From NCBI RefSeq assembly GCF_029964055.1, contig NZ_CP124836.1, forward strand, positions 3,534,001-3,598,000: 64,000 nucleotides of DNA, written 5' to 3'. Both the position numbers and the translations under genes were made by a program. The notes below the pieces were generated by a model, which saw only the letters and a program-made list of their open reading frames with translations, had not been told where the DNA came from and did not search any database. Positions 25,978 through 34,667 of this stretch are shown piece by piece. The first letter of the stretch is position 1. Every line of letters begins with the position of its first letter. The DNA is from Arthrobacter sp. EM1. GTDB taxonomy: Bacteria > Actinomycetota > Actinomycetes > Actinomycetales > Micrococcaceae.

Positions 25978-26643
25978 TTCTCCACAGGGGTTATCCACAC
26001 TGTTGGTAACTTACACACGTGTAGTTCATCAGCCCACCATTGATCTGACGGCCACACCGGGGGATCTTGCGAAGCGGCGCCAAGCGATTTCCACAATTGT
26101 GGATAACCGCGGTGGGGAGGGCTGTGGTTAAGTGGACAACCCGGGTCCTGCTTGGGTTCGATCCGGTGCAGATGCCAAAGAAGTGACGATCGGTGCCCGG
26201 TACGGATGGCAAACTCCGGTCAGGTGGCCGTCTCGACGTTGATTTCAACAAGTTTTTGCACAGTGTTAATAACTTGTCGCTCCAAGTAAGGTAGCCAGGA
26301 TCGGCCCCACAGTGCGTTGGAGCGCCTCTAGCGGGACCCGACGGGCCAACTTATCCCCAACTGTGGATAAGTTGTGGGTACTGGGTTGTTATTAAGTGGA
26401 TAACTCGTGAGAAGGGGCACGGTTGAGCCCTTTTGCCGGTCATTTCCCGGCTAATAGTCCCACTGCGACGAAGAGCGTGCCGGACCGAATACTTATCCAC
26501 AGGCAATCCACACTGTTAATAACTACCGGGACTGTCAGAGTGTGCGTATCCCTCGCCGGACGAGGCCCCTAAAGGCCAGCATCCGCGGGGAAGGCGGCGA
26601 CGAGAGCCAAAGACTGCCAGAAGTTATCCACACTGTGGATAAC
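25978..26643. repeat. DnaA-box cluster in the rhomboid-tag convergent gap
   Basis: Six perfect DnaA boxes: 25991 (+), 26098 (-), 26362 (-), 26493 (+), 26624 (+) and 26634 (-). One-mismatch boxes are at 25978, 26123, 26351 and 26395. Positions 26624-26642 form an inverted pair one base apart, TTATCCACA-C-TGTGGATAA. TCCACAATTGTGGA (26090-26103) is a 14-bp palindrome. AGTGTTAATAACT (26262-26274) and CTGTTAATAACT (26513-26524) resemble the AT-rich element of oriC at 10355-10367. Both flanking genes point in, so promoter control is unlikely. No gene was seen in 25780-26674. Confidence 0.85.
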
Positions 26644-26674
26644 TTAAACCATACTTGTTCACAGCCTGCTGTCC

Positions 26675-27280
26675 TTAGCGCGGCCAGATGCCCGAGCTTC
26701 CCCGACGGTGGCTGTCCATCAGATGCGTATCAACCATTCCGATGGCTTCCATCAAGGCGTACATGGTGGTGGGGCCGACAAAGGCGAAACCACGCTTGCG
26801 CAATGCTGTGGACAGGGCGATGGACTCCGTCGACGTTGTGGGGATGTCCGCATGCGTTCTCGGCAGGGGTGTAGAGGCGGGTTGGAAGGACCACACGAAG
26901 TCGACCAGCCCGCCGTCGGCCCGCAGGGCGATAGTGGCTTGGGCGTTGGTGACCGCTGCCCGGATCTTCAGCCGGTTGCGGACGATTCCGGCGTCCAGGA
27001 GGAGACGCTGAACATCCGCTTCGGTGAAGGCCGCTACCGTCTCGGGGCGGAAATTCCCGAAGGCGGCCCGGAACGCCGGACGCTTGCGGAGGATCGTGGC
27101 CCAGGACAGTCCGGCCTGGAACGCCTCCAGGCTGATGCGTTCGAACAGTCCCTGTTCGTCCCGCACCGGAAGTCCCCACTCCGTGTCGTAGTACTCGCGC
27201 AGCATCGGATCCACGGCCGCCCAGGGCGGCCTGGCGAGGCCGTCCTCCCCGAGGATCGGGCCGGCTACGTCCCGTACCAT
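26675..27280 (-). CDS. tag: DNA-3-methyladenine glycosylase I
   Basis: Base-excision repair glycosylase that removes 3-methyladenine. The 201-aa protein contains WAAVDPMLREYYDTEWGLPV, the substrate-pocket segment EAFQAGLSWATILRKRPAFR, and a C-terminal FAFVGPTTMYALMEAIGMVDTH with the zinc-binding His/Cys region only partly conserved at the very end (residues after SH are short). The ATG at 27280 has GAGGAA upstream; a longer frame to 27364 is not supported. It is convergent with the rhomboid gene across the DnaA-box cluster. Confidence 0.93.
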   Translation of the reverse strand: MVRDVAGPILGEDGLARPPWAAVDPMLREYYDTEWGLPVRDEQGLFERISLEAFQAGLSWATILRKRPAFRAAFGNFRPETVAAFTEADVQRLLLDAGIVRNRLKIRAAVTNAQATIALRADGGLVDFVWSFQPASTPLPRTHADIPTTSTESIALSTALRKRGFAFVGPTTMYALMEAIGMVDTHLMDSHRRGSSGIWPR

Positions 27281-27351
27281 CCGGGTTTCCTCACTCGCAC
27301 TATTCTCCGCTCCAGGCTGACGGGCCCGTGGGCTGCCGGGACAAATTGCGC

Positions 27352-27383
27352 AAAAGACCGGCACACGGGGTGTACCGGTCTTT
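27352..27383 (-). terminator. Terminator after crgA
   Basis: The inverted repeat AAAGACCGG (27353-27361) / CCGGTCTTT (27375-27383), with further pairing inside and a TTTTG tail on the minus strand, lies 18 bp after the crgA stop. Confidence 0.75.
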
Positions 27384-27400
27384 CGGTCGTTGCGACGGGC

Positions 27401-27655
27401 TTAGGACCGCCAGCGGGTGGTCATTAGGAAGCCGGCGATGGCGATTCCGAAACCAGCCATAATGTTCCCTGATCCCCAGGCGGCCACGGGAAGTGTGCCT
27501 TCGCTGATGTAGAAAGTGATGATCCACAGGAGGCCGAGGATCATCAGGCCAAACATTACGGGCTTAAACCAGACCGGGTTGGGTTTGTTGGCCTGCGCGG
27601 CGGAAGTCTGTGGCGTTGCCTCGATTGTGCGCTTGCGGCGTTTTGACTCGGGCAC
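27401..27655 (-). CDS. crgA: Cell division protein CrgA
   Basis: Small actinobacterial divisome protein, 84 aa, with a basic N-terminus (ESKRRKRTIE) and two membrane helices at about 28-48 and 60-78. The conserved turn WIITFYISEGTLPVAAWG is present. In Streptomyces it delays septation; in mycobacteria it tethers FtsZ, FtsI and CwsA. The GTG at 27655 follows a perfect AGGAGG; the longer open frame to 27721 is not used. It is divergent from sortase E. Confidence 0.95.
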   Translation of the reverse strand: MPESKRRKRTIEATPQTSAAQANKPNPVWFKPVMFGLMILGLLWIITFYISEGTLPVAAWGSGNIMAGFGIAIAGFLMTTRWRS

Positions 27656-27830
27656 GGGTCCTCCTGGGCGGCTGGAACAAAAGCGGGACCCCGGCTTGAT
27701 ATCCTGCAAGGAGGAATGCACCGGCGGTCAGCGCGCTTTTGGTCATGTTTGTGGTCGTATTCGGACCCAATTCTAGCTGTAGTTAACACCGCGGCGGTGT
27801 CCGCCGCGAACGTCCGGGAGGAGAAGCCAC

Positions 27831-28601
27831 GTGCTGCAACTGCAGGACAGCGCCGCACGCCGTTTCACCCGCGGCCCCCGAACATTCCGCCGGACTGTCC
27901 TGGTCCTGGGCGAGTTGCTCGTCACCGCGGGTTTCATCGTCTTCCTGTTTGTCCTCTGGCAGCTGTGGGGGACCAACATGGCAGCGGATGCCCGGCAGCG
28001 TGAGATGGTCAGGGAGTTCAGCCGGAATCTGGCGGACCCGGCCGCGGCGGTAGCGGCGCCCGCCGTCGTCGACGGCCGGCCGACTGTCGCCGCGGAGCCT
28101 GCCACCGGTACCACTCTCGGCGTTGTCTACATTCCCCGGTTCGGCGCTGACTATGCCAGACCCCTGGTCCAGGGTACCTCTCCGGCAATTCTGGATGCCC
28201 TCGGAATCGGCCACTACGAAGGCACGGCCATGCCTGGCGCGGTGGGAAACGTCGCGGTCGCCGGCCACCGGCAGACCCATGGGGCCGTTCTGGATAACAT
28301 CGATGAGCTGGTCCCCGGGGACCGGATCTACATTCAGACCAGGGACGGCTACTACGTGTACAGCTTCCGGAACAGCGAGGTCGTCCTCCCTGCCAGGACG
28401 GACGTCCTGCTGCCGGTGCCCGCACAACCCGACGCCGCAGCCACGGAACGCTACCTGACGATGACAAGTTGCAATCCCCGGTTCGGCTCCCAGGAACGGG
28501 TCATCGCCTACTCGGTGCTTGAGCGCTGGCAACCGGCATCGGCCGGTCCTCCACCGGCTGAGATCGCCGGCCAGGTCCAGCGTGCCGCCGGGGAGGACTG
28601 A
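27831..28601 (+). CDS. Class E sortase
   Basis: Membrane-bound transpeptidase that attaches surface proteins, usually with LAxTG signals, to peptidoglycan. In 256 aa it has an N-terminal membrane helix (about 22-45) and an extracellular sortase domain with catalytic His146 (VAGHRQTHG), Cys214 and Arg217 in TMTSCNPRFG. It starts at GTG after GGGAGGAG. The order crgA / sortase / small membrane protein / pabA / pknB is shared with other actinobacteria. No LAxTG-type substrate was recognised in this window. Confidence 0.93.
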   Translation: MLQLQDSAARRFTRGPRTFRRTVLVLGELLVTAGFIVFLFVLWQLWGTNMAADARQREMVREFSRNLADPAAAVAAPAVVDGRPTVAAEPATGTTLGVVYIPRFGADYARPLVQGTSPAILDALGIGHYEGTAMPGAVGNVAVAGHRQTHGAVLDNIDELVPGDRIYIQTRDGYYVYSFRNSEVVLPARTDVLLPVPAQPDAAATERYLTMTSCNPRFGSQERVIAYSVLERWQPASAGPPPAEIAGQVQRAAGED

Positions 28602-28604
28602 GGA

Positions 28605-28775
28605 GTGTACGCCTGGATCTTCCGGCATTTGCCGGGCCCCCGCTGGCTCCGCATTACGACTGCGCTGGTGTTGGTCGCCGGCGTGCTGGTAATGATGGTT
28701 CAGTTCCTTTTTCCCTGGATGGCACAATTCACCCAGTTCACTGATTCAACGATTGGTTCAGCAAGGCACCCATGA
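28605..28775 (+). CDS. Small membrane protein between sortase and pabA
   Basis: A 56-residue protein starting at GTG three bases after the sortase stop and ending in a TGA that overlaps the pabA ATG (ATGA). It begins MYAWIFRHLPGPRWLRI, followed by one clear membrane helix (about 19-38, TALVLVAGVLVMMVQFLFPW) and a short polar tail. The ribosome site (GAGGAG) overlaps the sortase stop. The coupling on both sides and the sensible topology argue that it is real. The function is unknown; it may help the sortase or simply couple translation. Confidence 0.8.
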   Translation: MYAWIFRHLPGPRWLRITTALVLVAGVLVMMVQFLFPWMAQFTQFTDSTIGSARHP

Positions 28776-29413
28776 GTACAACCAAGATTCTCGTCGTCGA
28801 TAACTATGACAGCTTTGTTTACACCCTGGTGGGTTACCTCCAGGAACTCGGTGCGGAGACGACAGTGGTCCGCAACGACGATGTCACCTTGGCTGAGGCG
28901 ATCGATCTCGCGGAGGCACGTGAGGGCGTCCTCATCTCGCCGGGACCCGGAAACCCTGCCGGTGCGGGAGTCTGCATCGAACTGATCAAGTGGTGCGGAA
29001 GCCACAACAAAGCCATGCTTGGGGTCTGCTTGGGCCACCAGGCACTGGCCGAGGCCTACGGGGGAACTGTCACCCACGCCCCGGAACTTATGCACGGCAA
29101 AACGTCCCTCGTGGAACACCACGGCGGCGGAGTGTTCGAGGGTCTGCCGTCGCCTTTCACGGCGACCCGATACCACTCCCTCGCCGCCGTCCGGGAGAGC
29201 ATACCCGAGGTCCTGGAGATCACGGCGGAAACGGGGACGGGCGTTGTTATGGGGCTGCAACACCGCACCGCGCCACTGTGTGGAGTGCAATTCCACCCCG
29301 AGTCCGTGCTCACCGAAGGCGGCTACCGAATGCTCGGGAACTGGCTTGAATCCCTTGGGATGGCCGGCGCCGCCCAGCGGGCTTCGGCGCTAAGCCCGCT
29401 GATCAAACACTAG
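28772..29413 (+). CDS. pabA: Aminodeoxychorismate/anthranilate synthase glutamine amidotransferase subunit
   Basis: Class I glutamine amidotransferase that supplies ammonia to a PabB or TrpE partner (not in the window). In 213 aa it has DNYDSFVYTL near the N-terminus, the oxyanion loop SPGPGNP, the nucleophile Cys86 in GVCLGHQ, and the catalytic His-Glu in FHPESVLTE. Origin-linked actinobacterial copies are usually called PabA (folate) although labelled TrpG in mycobacteria. The stop overlaps the pknB stop on the other strand within CTAG. Confidence 0.9.
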   Translation: MSTTKILVVDNYDSFVYTLVGYLQELGAETTVVRNDDVTLAEAIDLAEAREGVLISPGPGNPAGAGVCIELIKWCGSHNKAMLGVCLGHQALAEAYGGTVTHAPELMHGKTSLVEHHGGGVFEGLPSPFTATRYHSLAAVRESIPEVLEITAETGTGVVMGLQHRTAPLCGVQFHPESVLTEGGYRMLGNWLESLGMAGAAQRASALSPLIKH

Positions 29414-31398
29414 GCGGAAAACCCGCGCAGGGACGCCCCGCTTTCCTTGGTGCTCTTGGTTGCCTTGGGGGTAGGCGTGGGAGTGGGGCTTGGCGACGGC
29501 GCGGGCGGGGGCGCGGGAGCCTTGGCGACGGTAACGGTGACCGTTTTCCCCTGTTCCACGAGGGCGTCCGCCGGGTCGGCCTGTGCAGTGATCTTTCCCG
29601 GTTCAACCTGGGAGTTTTCGACTTCCGTGGCGCTCATGGCCAGGCCGAGCGCCTTGAGCGCCGCCTCCGCCTCGGCCCGGGGAAGTCCGACCAGTTGGGG
29701 AACCACAACCTTGCCGGTGGAGACGATAATTTCCACAGTGCTGCCGGCGGCCACATTCTGTCCGGGCGCAGGATTTGTCGTGATCACGAGCCCTGACGGC
29801 ACGGTGGGACTGTTGGCCATGGTGGTGCCGGGGGCACCGGCGAGTCCTTTCTGGCGCAGCACGTCGCGGGCGGCGGCCTCCGTGCGTCCGGGCAGGTCAG
29901 CGGGGATGGTGATAACGCTGGGGCCTTCGGAGATGTTGAGGGTGATATCTGAGTTCGGATCCAGGGGGCTGCCGACAGCCGGAACGGTGCCGATGGCAAT
30001 TCCCTTGGTGACGGTCTCGTTCTGCATGTGTTCCAGCTGGGGTTTCAGCCCGGCGTTGTACAGCTTCTGGAGGGCCTCAGTTTCGGTCAGCGAGGTAACC
30101 GACGGCACCAGGACCTTGGCGACGGGCGGCGGAGCCTGGTTCATCAGGTTGTACAGCCACAGGCCACCTCCCGCGAGTACCAGGACGGTGACGATCACCA
30201 AAGCCGTGATCCACGTCCGGCGGCGCGACTTCTGGTGCCGGGTGTGCTCCCGCTCGGGGGGAAGGACCAGCGGCAAACTGCCGGTGTCCGCGGCGCCATA
30301 GCTAACACCGGGTGCCATCGGAGCGCCGTCATCATATGCGGGCGATTCCAGGGCGGGCCGGAGCCTGCCGGTATGGGAGTCGTCCAGGAACCTCGCTCCG
30401 GTCACCGAGAAGGCAGCCGTCGGAGCGTTGTCCGGCGTCGGAATGGTGTCATTGGGATTGGTGGGCGCTTCGCTTGCCGGCGGTGCGGTGACCCCAACTC
30501 CGCTCCGGGCAGCCCGGAGGGCACGGCGGAAGGCTGCGGCATCCTGGAAGCGGTCCGCCCGGTTCTTTTGCAGTGCCTTCATCAGTACGCTGTCCAGTGC
30601 CTCGGAGACATCAGGATTCAGGCTGCTGGCCAGTTCCGGAATCTCCCGCACATGCTGGTAGGCAACAGAAACGGGGCTGTCGCCGATGAAAGGGGGCCGG
30701 CCGGCGAGCATCTCATAGAGCAGGCAGCCGGCAGAGTAGAGATCGCTGCGGGCATCAACGGTCTCGCCGCGTGCCTGTTCCGGGGAAAGGTACTGTGCGG
30801 TCCCCACGACGGCCTGTGTTTGCGTCATGGTCGCTGCCGAGTCCGCCATGGCGCGGGCAATCCCGAAATCCATCACTTTGACGCTGTTGGACTCCGGGCA
30901 GTACATCACATTGGCCGGTTTGATGTCGCGGTGCACAATTCCGGCCTTGTGGCTGTAGTCCAGGGCGGCGAGCACCCCCAGGGTGAAGTCAATCGCCTGG
31001 TCGATTCCGACGTCCTTGGACCGGATGAGGTCCCGGATCGTTTTTCCGGAAACGAACTCCATCACGATGTACGGCACCCGGACAGTGTCCTCGTGGTCGC
31101 CGGGGACGGAGTGGTCCCCGGTGTCGTAGATGGCCACGATTGAGGGATGGTTTAACGCGGCCACCGCCTGCGCTTCGCGTTTGAACCTGGCCTGGAACTG
31201 AGGGTCCCGGGCAAGGTCGGGGCGAAGCAGTTTGACCGCGACGGTGCGTCCCAATCGGGTGTCCACGCCGCGGAAAACGTCGGCCATGCCGCCGCGGCCG
31301 ATCAGTTCACCCAGCTCATAGCGCCCGCTGAGGACGCGCTGCGTGTTGACGGGGCCGCGGTCCTCCCGGTGCGATGGGGTGCGGGGTGAAGTGGACAT
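29410..31398 (-). CDS. pknB: Serine/threonine protein kinase PknB with PASTA domains
   Basis: Transmembrane kinase that senses muropeptides or lipid II and controls growth and division. In 662 aa the kinase domain has the GRGGMADVF loop (34-42), Lys56, HRDIKPANV, DFGIA and a threonine-rich activation loop (MTQTQAVVGTAQYLSPEQAR). The juxtamembrane linker is followed by a membrane helix at about 394-416 and three extracellular PASTA repeats, then a Pro/Thr tail. It is the last gene of the leftward kinase/cell-wall operon, 6 bp after pknA. Confidence 0.97.
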   Translation of the reverse strand: MSTSPRTPSHREDRGPVNTQRVLSGRYELGELIGRGGMADVFRGVDTRLGRTVAVKLLRPDLARDPQFQARFKREAQAVAALNHPSIVAIYDTGDHSVPGDHEDTVRVPYIVMEFVSGKTIRDLIRSKDVGIDQAIDFTLGVLAALDYSHKAGIVHRDIKPANVMYCPESNSVKVMDFGIARAMADSAATMTQTQAVVGTAQYLSPEQARGETVDARSDLYSAGCLLYEMLAGRPPFIGDSPVSVAYQHVREIPELASSLNPDVSEALDSVLMKALQKNRADRFQDAAAFRRALRAARSGVGVTAPPASEAPTNPNDTIPTPDNAPTAAFSVTGARFLDDSHTGRLRPALESPAYDDGAPMAPGVSYGAADTGSLPLVLPPEREHTRHQKSRRRTWITALVIVTVLVLAGGGLWLYNLMNQAPPPVAKVLVPSVTSLTETEALQKLYNAGLKPQLEHMQNETVTKGIAIGTVPAVGSPLDPNSDITLNISEGPSVITIPADLPGRTEAAARDVLRQKGLAGAPGTTMANSPTVPSGLVITTNPAPGQNVAAGSTVEIIVSTGKVVVPQLVGLPRAEAEAALKALGLAMSATEVENSQVEPGKITAQADPADALVEQGKTVTVTVAKAPAPPPAPSPSPTPTPTPKATKSTKESGASLRGFSA

Positions 31399-31404
31399 GA
31401 TGGC

Positions 31405-33213
31405 CTACGTTCCCGTCGGACTTGGGGTAGCTGCCGCGGGCGCTGCTTTGGCCAGGTGGTAGGTCACAAGTGAGCCGGCGGGGACGCTGGCGCCGGAGGC
31501 GGGCTCGGAGCTGACGAAAGTGCCGGGAGCCTGCGTCTTGGTGGCCGGAGCGAGGTCAGCCCCCTTGGCCCAACGCAGGCCCGCACTTTCGATGGCCTGC
31601 TGCACGGCGGCTTCGCTGGCACCGGGCTGCAGCGTCGGGACCGTGGCGGGCGCCGGGCCCTTGGAGTAGCTCACTGTTATGGTTGTGCCCGATTGGACCC
31701 GTCCGGCCGGGTCTATTTGGACCACCGTTCCGGGGGTGGAATCGTCAAATACCTCGGCTCCGGTCACCACAAGGCCCAGTCCGATGAGTTCGCTGCGGAC
31801 CTGGTTAAAGGGGCGGCCGAGATAGCTTTCCGGAATGAGGTTGATCCCGGCCGGAGTCGACTTTGTAGGCGTCGCGGGGCTGCTGGTGGGGCTCGCGCTT
31901 GAGGATGTGGGTGACGCGCTGGAGCTGCTCGGCTGCGCGCTGCTGCTGGTGGTGACCGCCGCGCTGCTGCTCGCCGGCGTCTTCGGGAACAGGATCCCGG
32001 CCTGGGTCAATACCACGCCCACCAAGGCGAACAGCACGAGCAGGATCAGCGCCACCAGCGGCCAGGTCCAGGGGCTGCGTCCGCGGTGCCCCGGTTCATC
32101 GACGGGATCGTCGTAGTCGTCGTCCTCCTGGTCCCAGGTGCGTTCCGCGGCGAGAGCATCGGCGCGTGAGAGTGTGCTTCGGGCCCCGGCGGCGTCGGAT
32201 CCGGCAGCAAACCCAGCTGCGGCACCGGCTGCGGCGGCGCCGACTACCGGCAGTGCCGAGGTGGCCGACGTCGTTCGGTCAGCCGCGCCGATGACACCCG
32301 TAGCTGCTGTGGGGACGTCTACCGGGGCGGTGATCGGGCCGGTCGCCGCCTCGAAGAGGAGCATGCCGGGAACCGCGGCGTGAGCTGCGGAAATGTCGCC
32401 GTTGCGGATGGCTTCGGCAGCCTCCGACAGCTTGAGCGCGTCGGCGGGACGGTTCTTGGGGTCCTTGGCCAGCATCGACATCAGCAGCGCGCGGACCGGC
32501 TTCGGCAAGGTCTCCGGAAGCGGCGGCGGCGCATCATTGACCTGGGCCAGTGCGATGGCGATCTGTGATTCGCCGGAGAACGGGCGGCGGCCGGTGAGGC
32601 ACTCGTAGCCGATCACGCCGAGGGCATAGATGTCCGAGGCTCCGGTCGCGAGTTGGCCGGTAGCCTGCTCGGGGGCCAGATACTGGGCCGTTCCCATCAC
32701 CTGTCCGGTCTGGGTGAGCGGGACCTGGTCTGCCAGCCGAGCGATGCCAAAGTCCGTGACCTTTACGCGCCCGTCCGGGGTGATGAGCAGGTTGCCCGGC
32801 TTGATATCGCGGTGCACCAGGCCCTGGGTGTGCGCCATCGAGAGGGCGCGGGCCGTCTGGGCAATCATGGAAAGGGTGCGGTCCGGGGAAAGCACCTGTT
32901 CGTGTTCAATGATGCTGCTCAGCGGTTGGCCCGGAACGAGCTCCATCACGAGGTAGGCGGAGCCTTCTTCCTCGCCGTAGTCAAAGACGTTGGCGATGCC
33001 CACGTGGTTCAGCAGCGCCGTGTGCCGGGCCTCGGCCCGGAAGCGCTGGAGGAAACCGGGGTCCCCGGTGTACTCCTCCTTGAGCACCTTGATAGCGACG
33101 ATGCGGCCAAGGATCAGATCTTTGGCTTTCCAGACTTCTCCCATGCCGCCGATCGCAATACGCGTCGTCAGCTGAAATCTGCCGCCGAGGGTGATTCCTG
33201 ATGAAGGCCTCAC
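31405..33213 (-). CDS. pknA: Serine/threonine protein kinase PknA with extracellular PASTA-like domain
   Basis: Second transmembrane kinase of the operon, 602 aa. The kinase domain carries [12 protein letters not shown] (about 19-30), Lys42, [10 protein letters not shown] and DFGIARLAD. An Ala/Thr-rich linker leads to a membrane helix at about 381-406. Outside, after a Ser/Thr-rich spacer, lie about two PASTA-like units (starting [18 protein letters not shown] and [16 protein letters not shown]). The M. tuberculosis PknA lacks PASTA repeats, so this is the longer form. It begins with GTG overlapping the pbpA stop (GTGA). Confidence 0.95.
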   Translation of the reverse strand: MRPSSGITLGGRFQLTTRIAIGGMGEVWKAKDLILGRIVAIKVLKEEYTGDPGFLQRFRAEARHTALLNHVGIANVFDYGEEEGSAYLVMELVPGQPLSSIIEHEQVLSPDRTLSMIAQTARALSMAHTQGLVHRDIKPGNLLITPDGRVKVTDFGIARLADQVPLTQTGQVMGTAQYLAPEQATGQLATGASDIYALGVIGYECLTGRRPFSGESQIAIALAQVNDAPPPLPETLPKPVRALLMSMLAKDPKNRPADALKLSEAAEAIRNGDISAAHAAVPGMLLFEAATGPITAPVDVPTAATGVIGAADRTTSATSALPVVGAAAAGAAAGFAAGSDAAGARSTLSRADALAAERTWDQEDDDYDDPVDEPGHRGRSPWTWPLVALILLVLFALVGVVLTQAGILFPKTPASSSAAVTTSSSAQPSSSSASPTSSSASPTSSPATPTKSTPAGINLIPESYLGRPFNQVRSELIGLGLVVTGAEVFDDSTPGTVVQIDPAGRVQSGTTITVSYSKGPAPATVPTLQPGASEAAVQQAIESAGLRWAKGADLAPATKTQAPGTFVSSEPASGASVPAGSLVTYHLAKAAPAAATPSPTGT

Positions 33214-34667
33214 TTATTCAACACCGCCTCAAAGATCTTCTTCGCATTCGGACTGGTTAGCTGTGCGCCGGTGGTGATGTCTACGCCTTCCATCACGATA
33301 GTGACAGCCACCTGCGGGTCATTCGCCGGGGCAAACCCGGTAAACCATGAATTGTTCAGGCCGTTGCCAAGCTCAGCGGTACCGGTCTTGCCGGCCACCT
33401 GGACTCCGGGCACGGCGGCCGCGCGGGCAATGCCGTCGCTGACGACACTGACCATCCACTCATTGATCTGCCGGGCAATCTCCGATGAGGTGGAGGTGCG
33501 CAGCACCTGGGGTTTCGGCTCGCTCAATGGCCGCAGGTCCGGGGAACGCAAGGCCTTGATGAGGTTTGGTTGCATCTGTACCCCGCCGTTCGCGATCGCC
33601 GCTGTCATCTGGTTGATCTGAAGCGGAGTCGCCCGGACGTCCCGCTGGCCAATCGACGACTGCGCGAGGCTGGCGTCATCCAGTTTTTCCACTGGGAAGA
33701 AGCTGGGGGCGGAGTCCAGCTTCAGCTGGTCGCCAAATTCCTGCCCGAAACCGAATTTTTCGGCCTGGTCGACAATGGCTTGCTGGCCCAGGTCCAGGGC
33801 GATCTTGGCGAACGGGGTGTTGCAGGACTGCTGCAGTGCGAAGGCAAACGTGGCCGTGTCGCGGGAGTAGCAGTTGCCGCCGGCGTAGTTGGGCAACTTG
33901 TACTGGATGCCGGGAAAGGACATCTCAGCCGGATTCGGCAGAATGCTGTCCTTATTGTATTTTCCCGAGTTCAGGGCAGCCGCCGTGTCAACGATTTTGA
34001 ACACCGAGCCCGGTGCCAGCAAGGCCCCGGTGGGACCGCTGACGTTCTGGTTCAAGTTGATCCCGGGGACCTTGTTCAGCTCGGCCAAATTGGCTGCCTC
34101 GGCTGCCGGATCCTGGGTGGCGATCAGGTTCGGGTCGTAGGAGGGTTTGGAAACCATCGCTATGATCGCGCCGGTTTTCGGATTGGTCACCACAATCGAG
34201 CCGCGCTGTCCGTCCGGAATGAGGTCGTAGGCGAGCTTTTGGATGGCGGGATCCAGTGTGAGCTCAACGGAGGCGCCCTTGGGCTGGTTGCCCAGGAACA
34301 GTTGGCCGACACGGTCCAGGAACTGCTGGTCCGAGCTTCCAGCAAGCTCTTTGTTCATCGTTTTTTCCAACCCGGTCACGCCGAAGCTCCTGGAGAAGTA
34401 GCCGGTGATGCCGGCATACTGCGGCGGTTGGGTGTAGGTGCGCTGGAATTTGCAGCTCCCCGCCGTCTCGACTGACTCCGCCACCGGGGTGCCGCCCACG
34501 ATGATGGCGCCGCGGTCGTTGCAGTAATTCTGGAGCAGGGTGCGTTTGTTCCACGCATTGGCCTGCAATTCGTCCGCGCCGACGACCTGGACGTAGCTGA
34601 GGGCGCCGAAGATCAGGACGAACATCGCGATCGCCGCGATCCAGGAGCTGCGGATGGCTTGGTTCAC
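33210..34667 (-). CDS. pbpA: Class B penicillin-binding protein PbpA
   Basis: Transpeptidase that cross-links peptidoglycan, working with the SEDS protein encoded just upstream. In 485 aa there is an N-terminal membrane anchor (about 8-28), a dimerisation domain, and a transpeptidase domain with the catalytic motif SVFK (Ser221, Lys224), SCN (281-283) and KTGTA starting at Lys427. The GTG at 34667 overlaps the rodA stop by 4 bp. A much longer open frame to 34949 lies inside rodA and is rejected. Confidence 0.96.
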   Translation of the reverse strand: MNQAIRSSWIAAIAMFVLIFGALSYVQVVGADELQANAWNKRTLLQNYCNDRGAIIVGGTPVAESVETAGSCKFQRTYTQPPQYAGITGYFSRSFGVTGLEKTMNKELAGSSDQQFLDRVGQLFLGNQPKGASVELTLDPAIQKLAYDLIPDGQRGSIVVTNPKTGAIIAMVSKPSYDPNLIATQDPAAEAANLAELNKVPGINLNQNVSGPTGALLAPGSVFKIVDTAAALNSGKYNKDSILPNPAEMSFPGIQYKLPNYAGGNCYSRDTATFAFALQQSCNTPFAKIALDLGQQAIVDQAEKFGFGQEFGDQLKLDSAPSFFPVEKLDDASLAQSSIGQRDVRATPLQINQMTAAIANGGVQMQPNLIKALRSPDLRPLSEPKPQVLRTSTSSEIARQINEWMVSVVSDGIARAAAVPGVQVAGKTGTAELGNGLNNSWFTGFAPANDPQVAVTIVMEGVDITTGAQLTSPNAKKIFEAVLNK

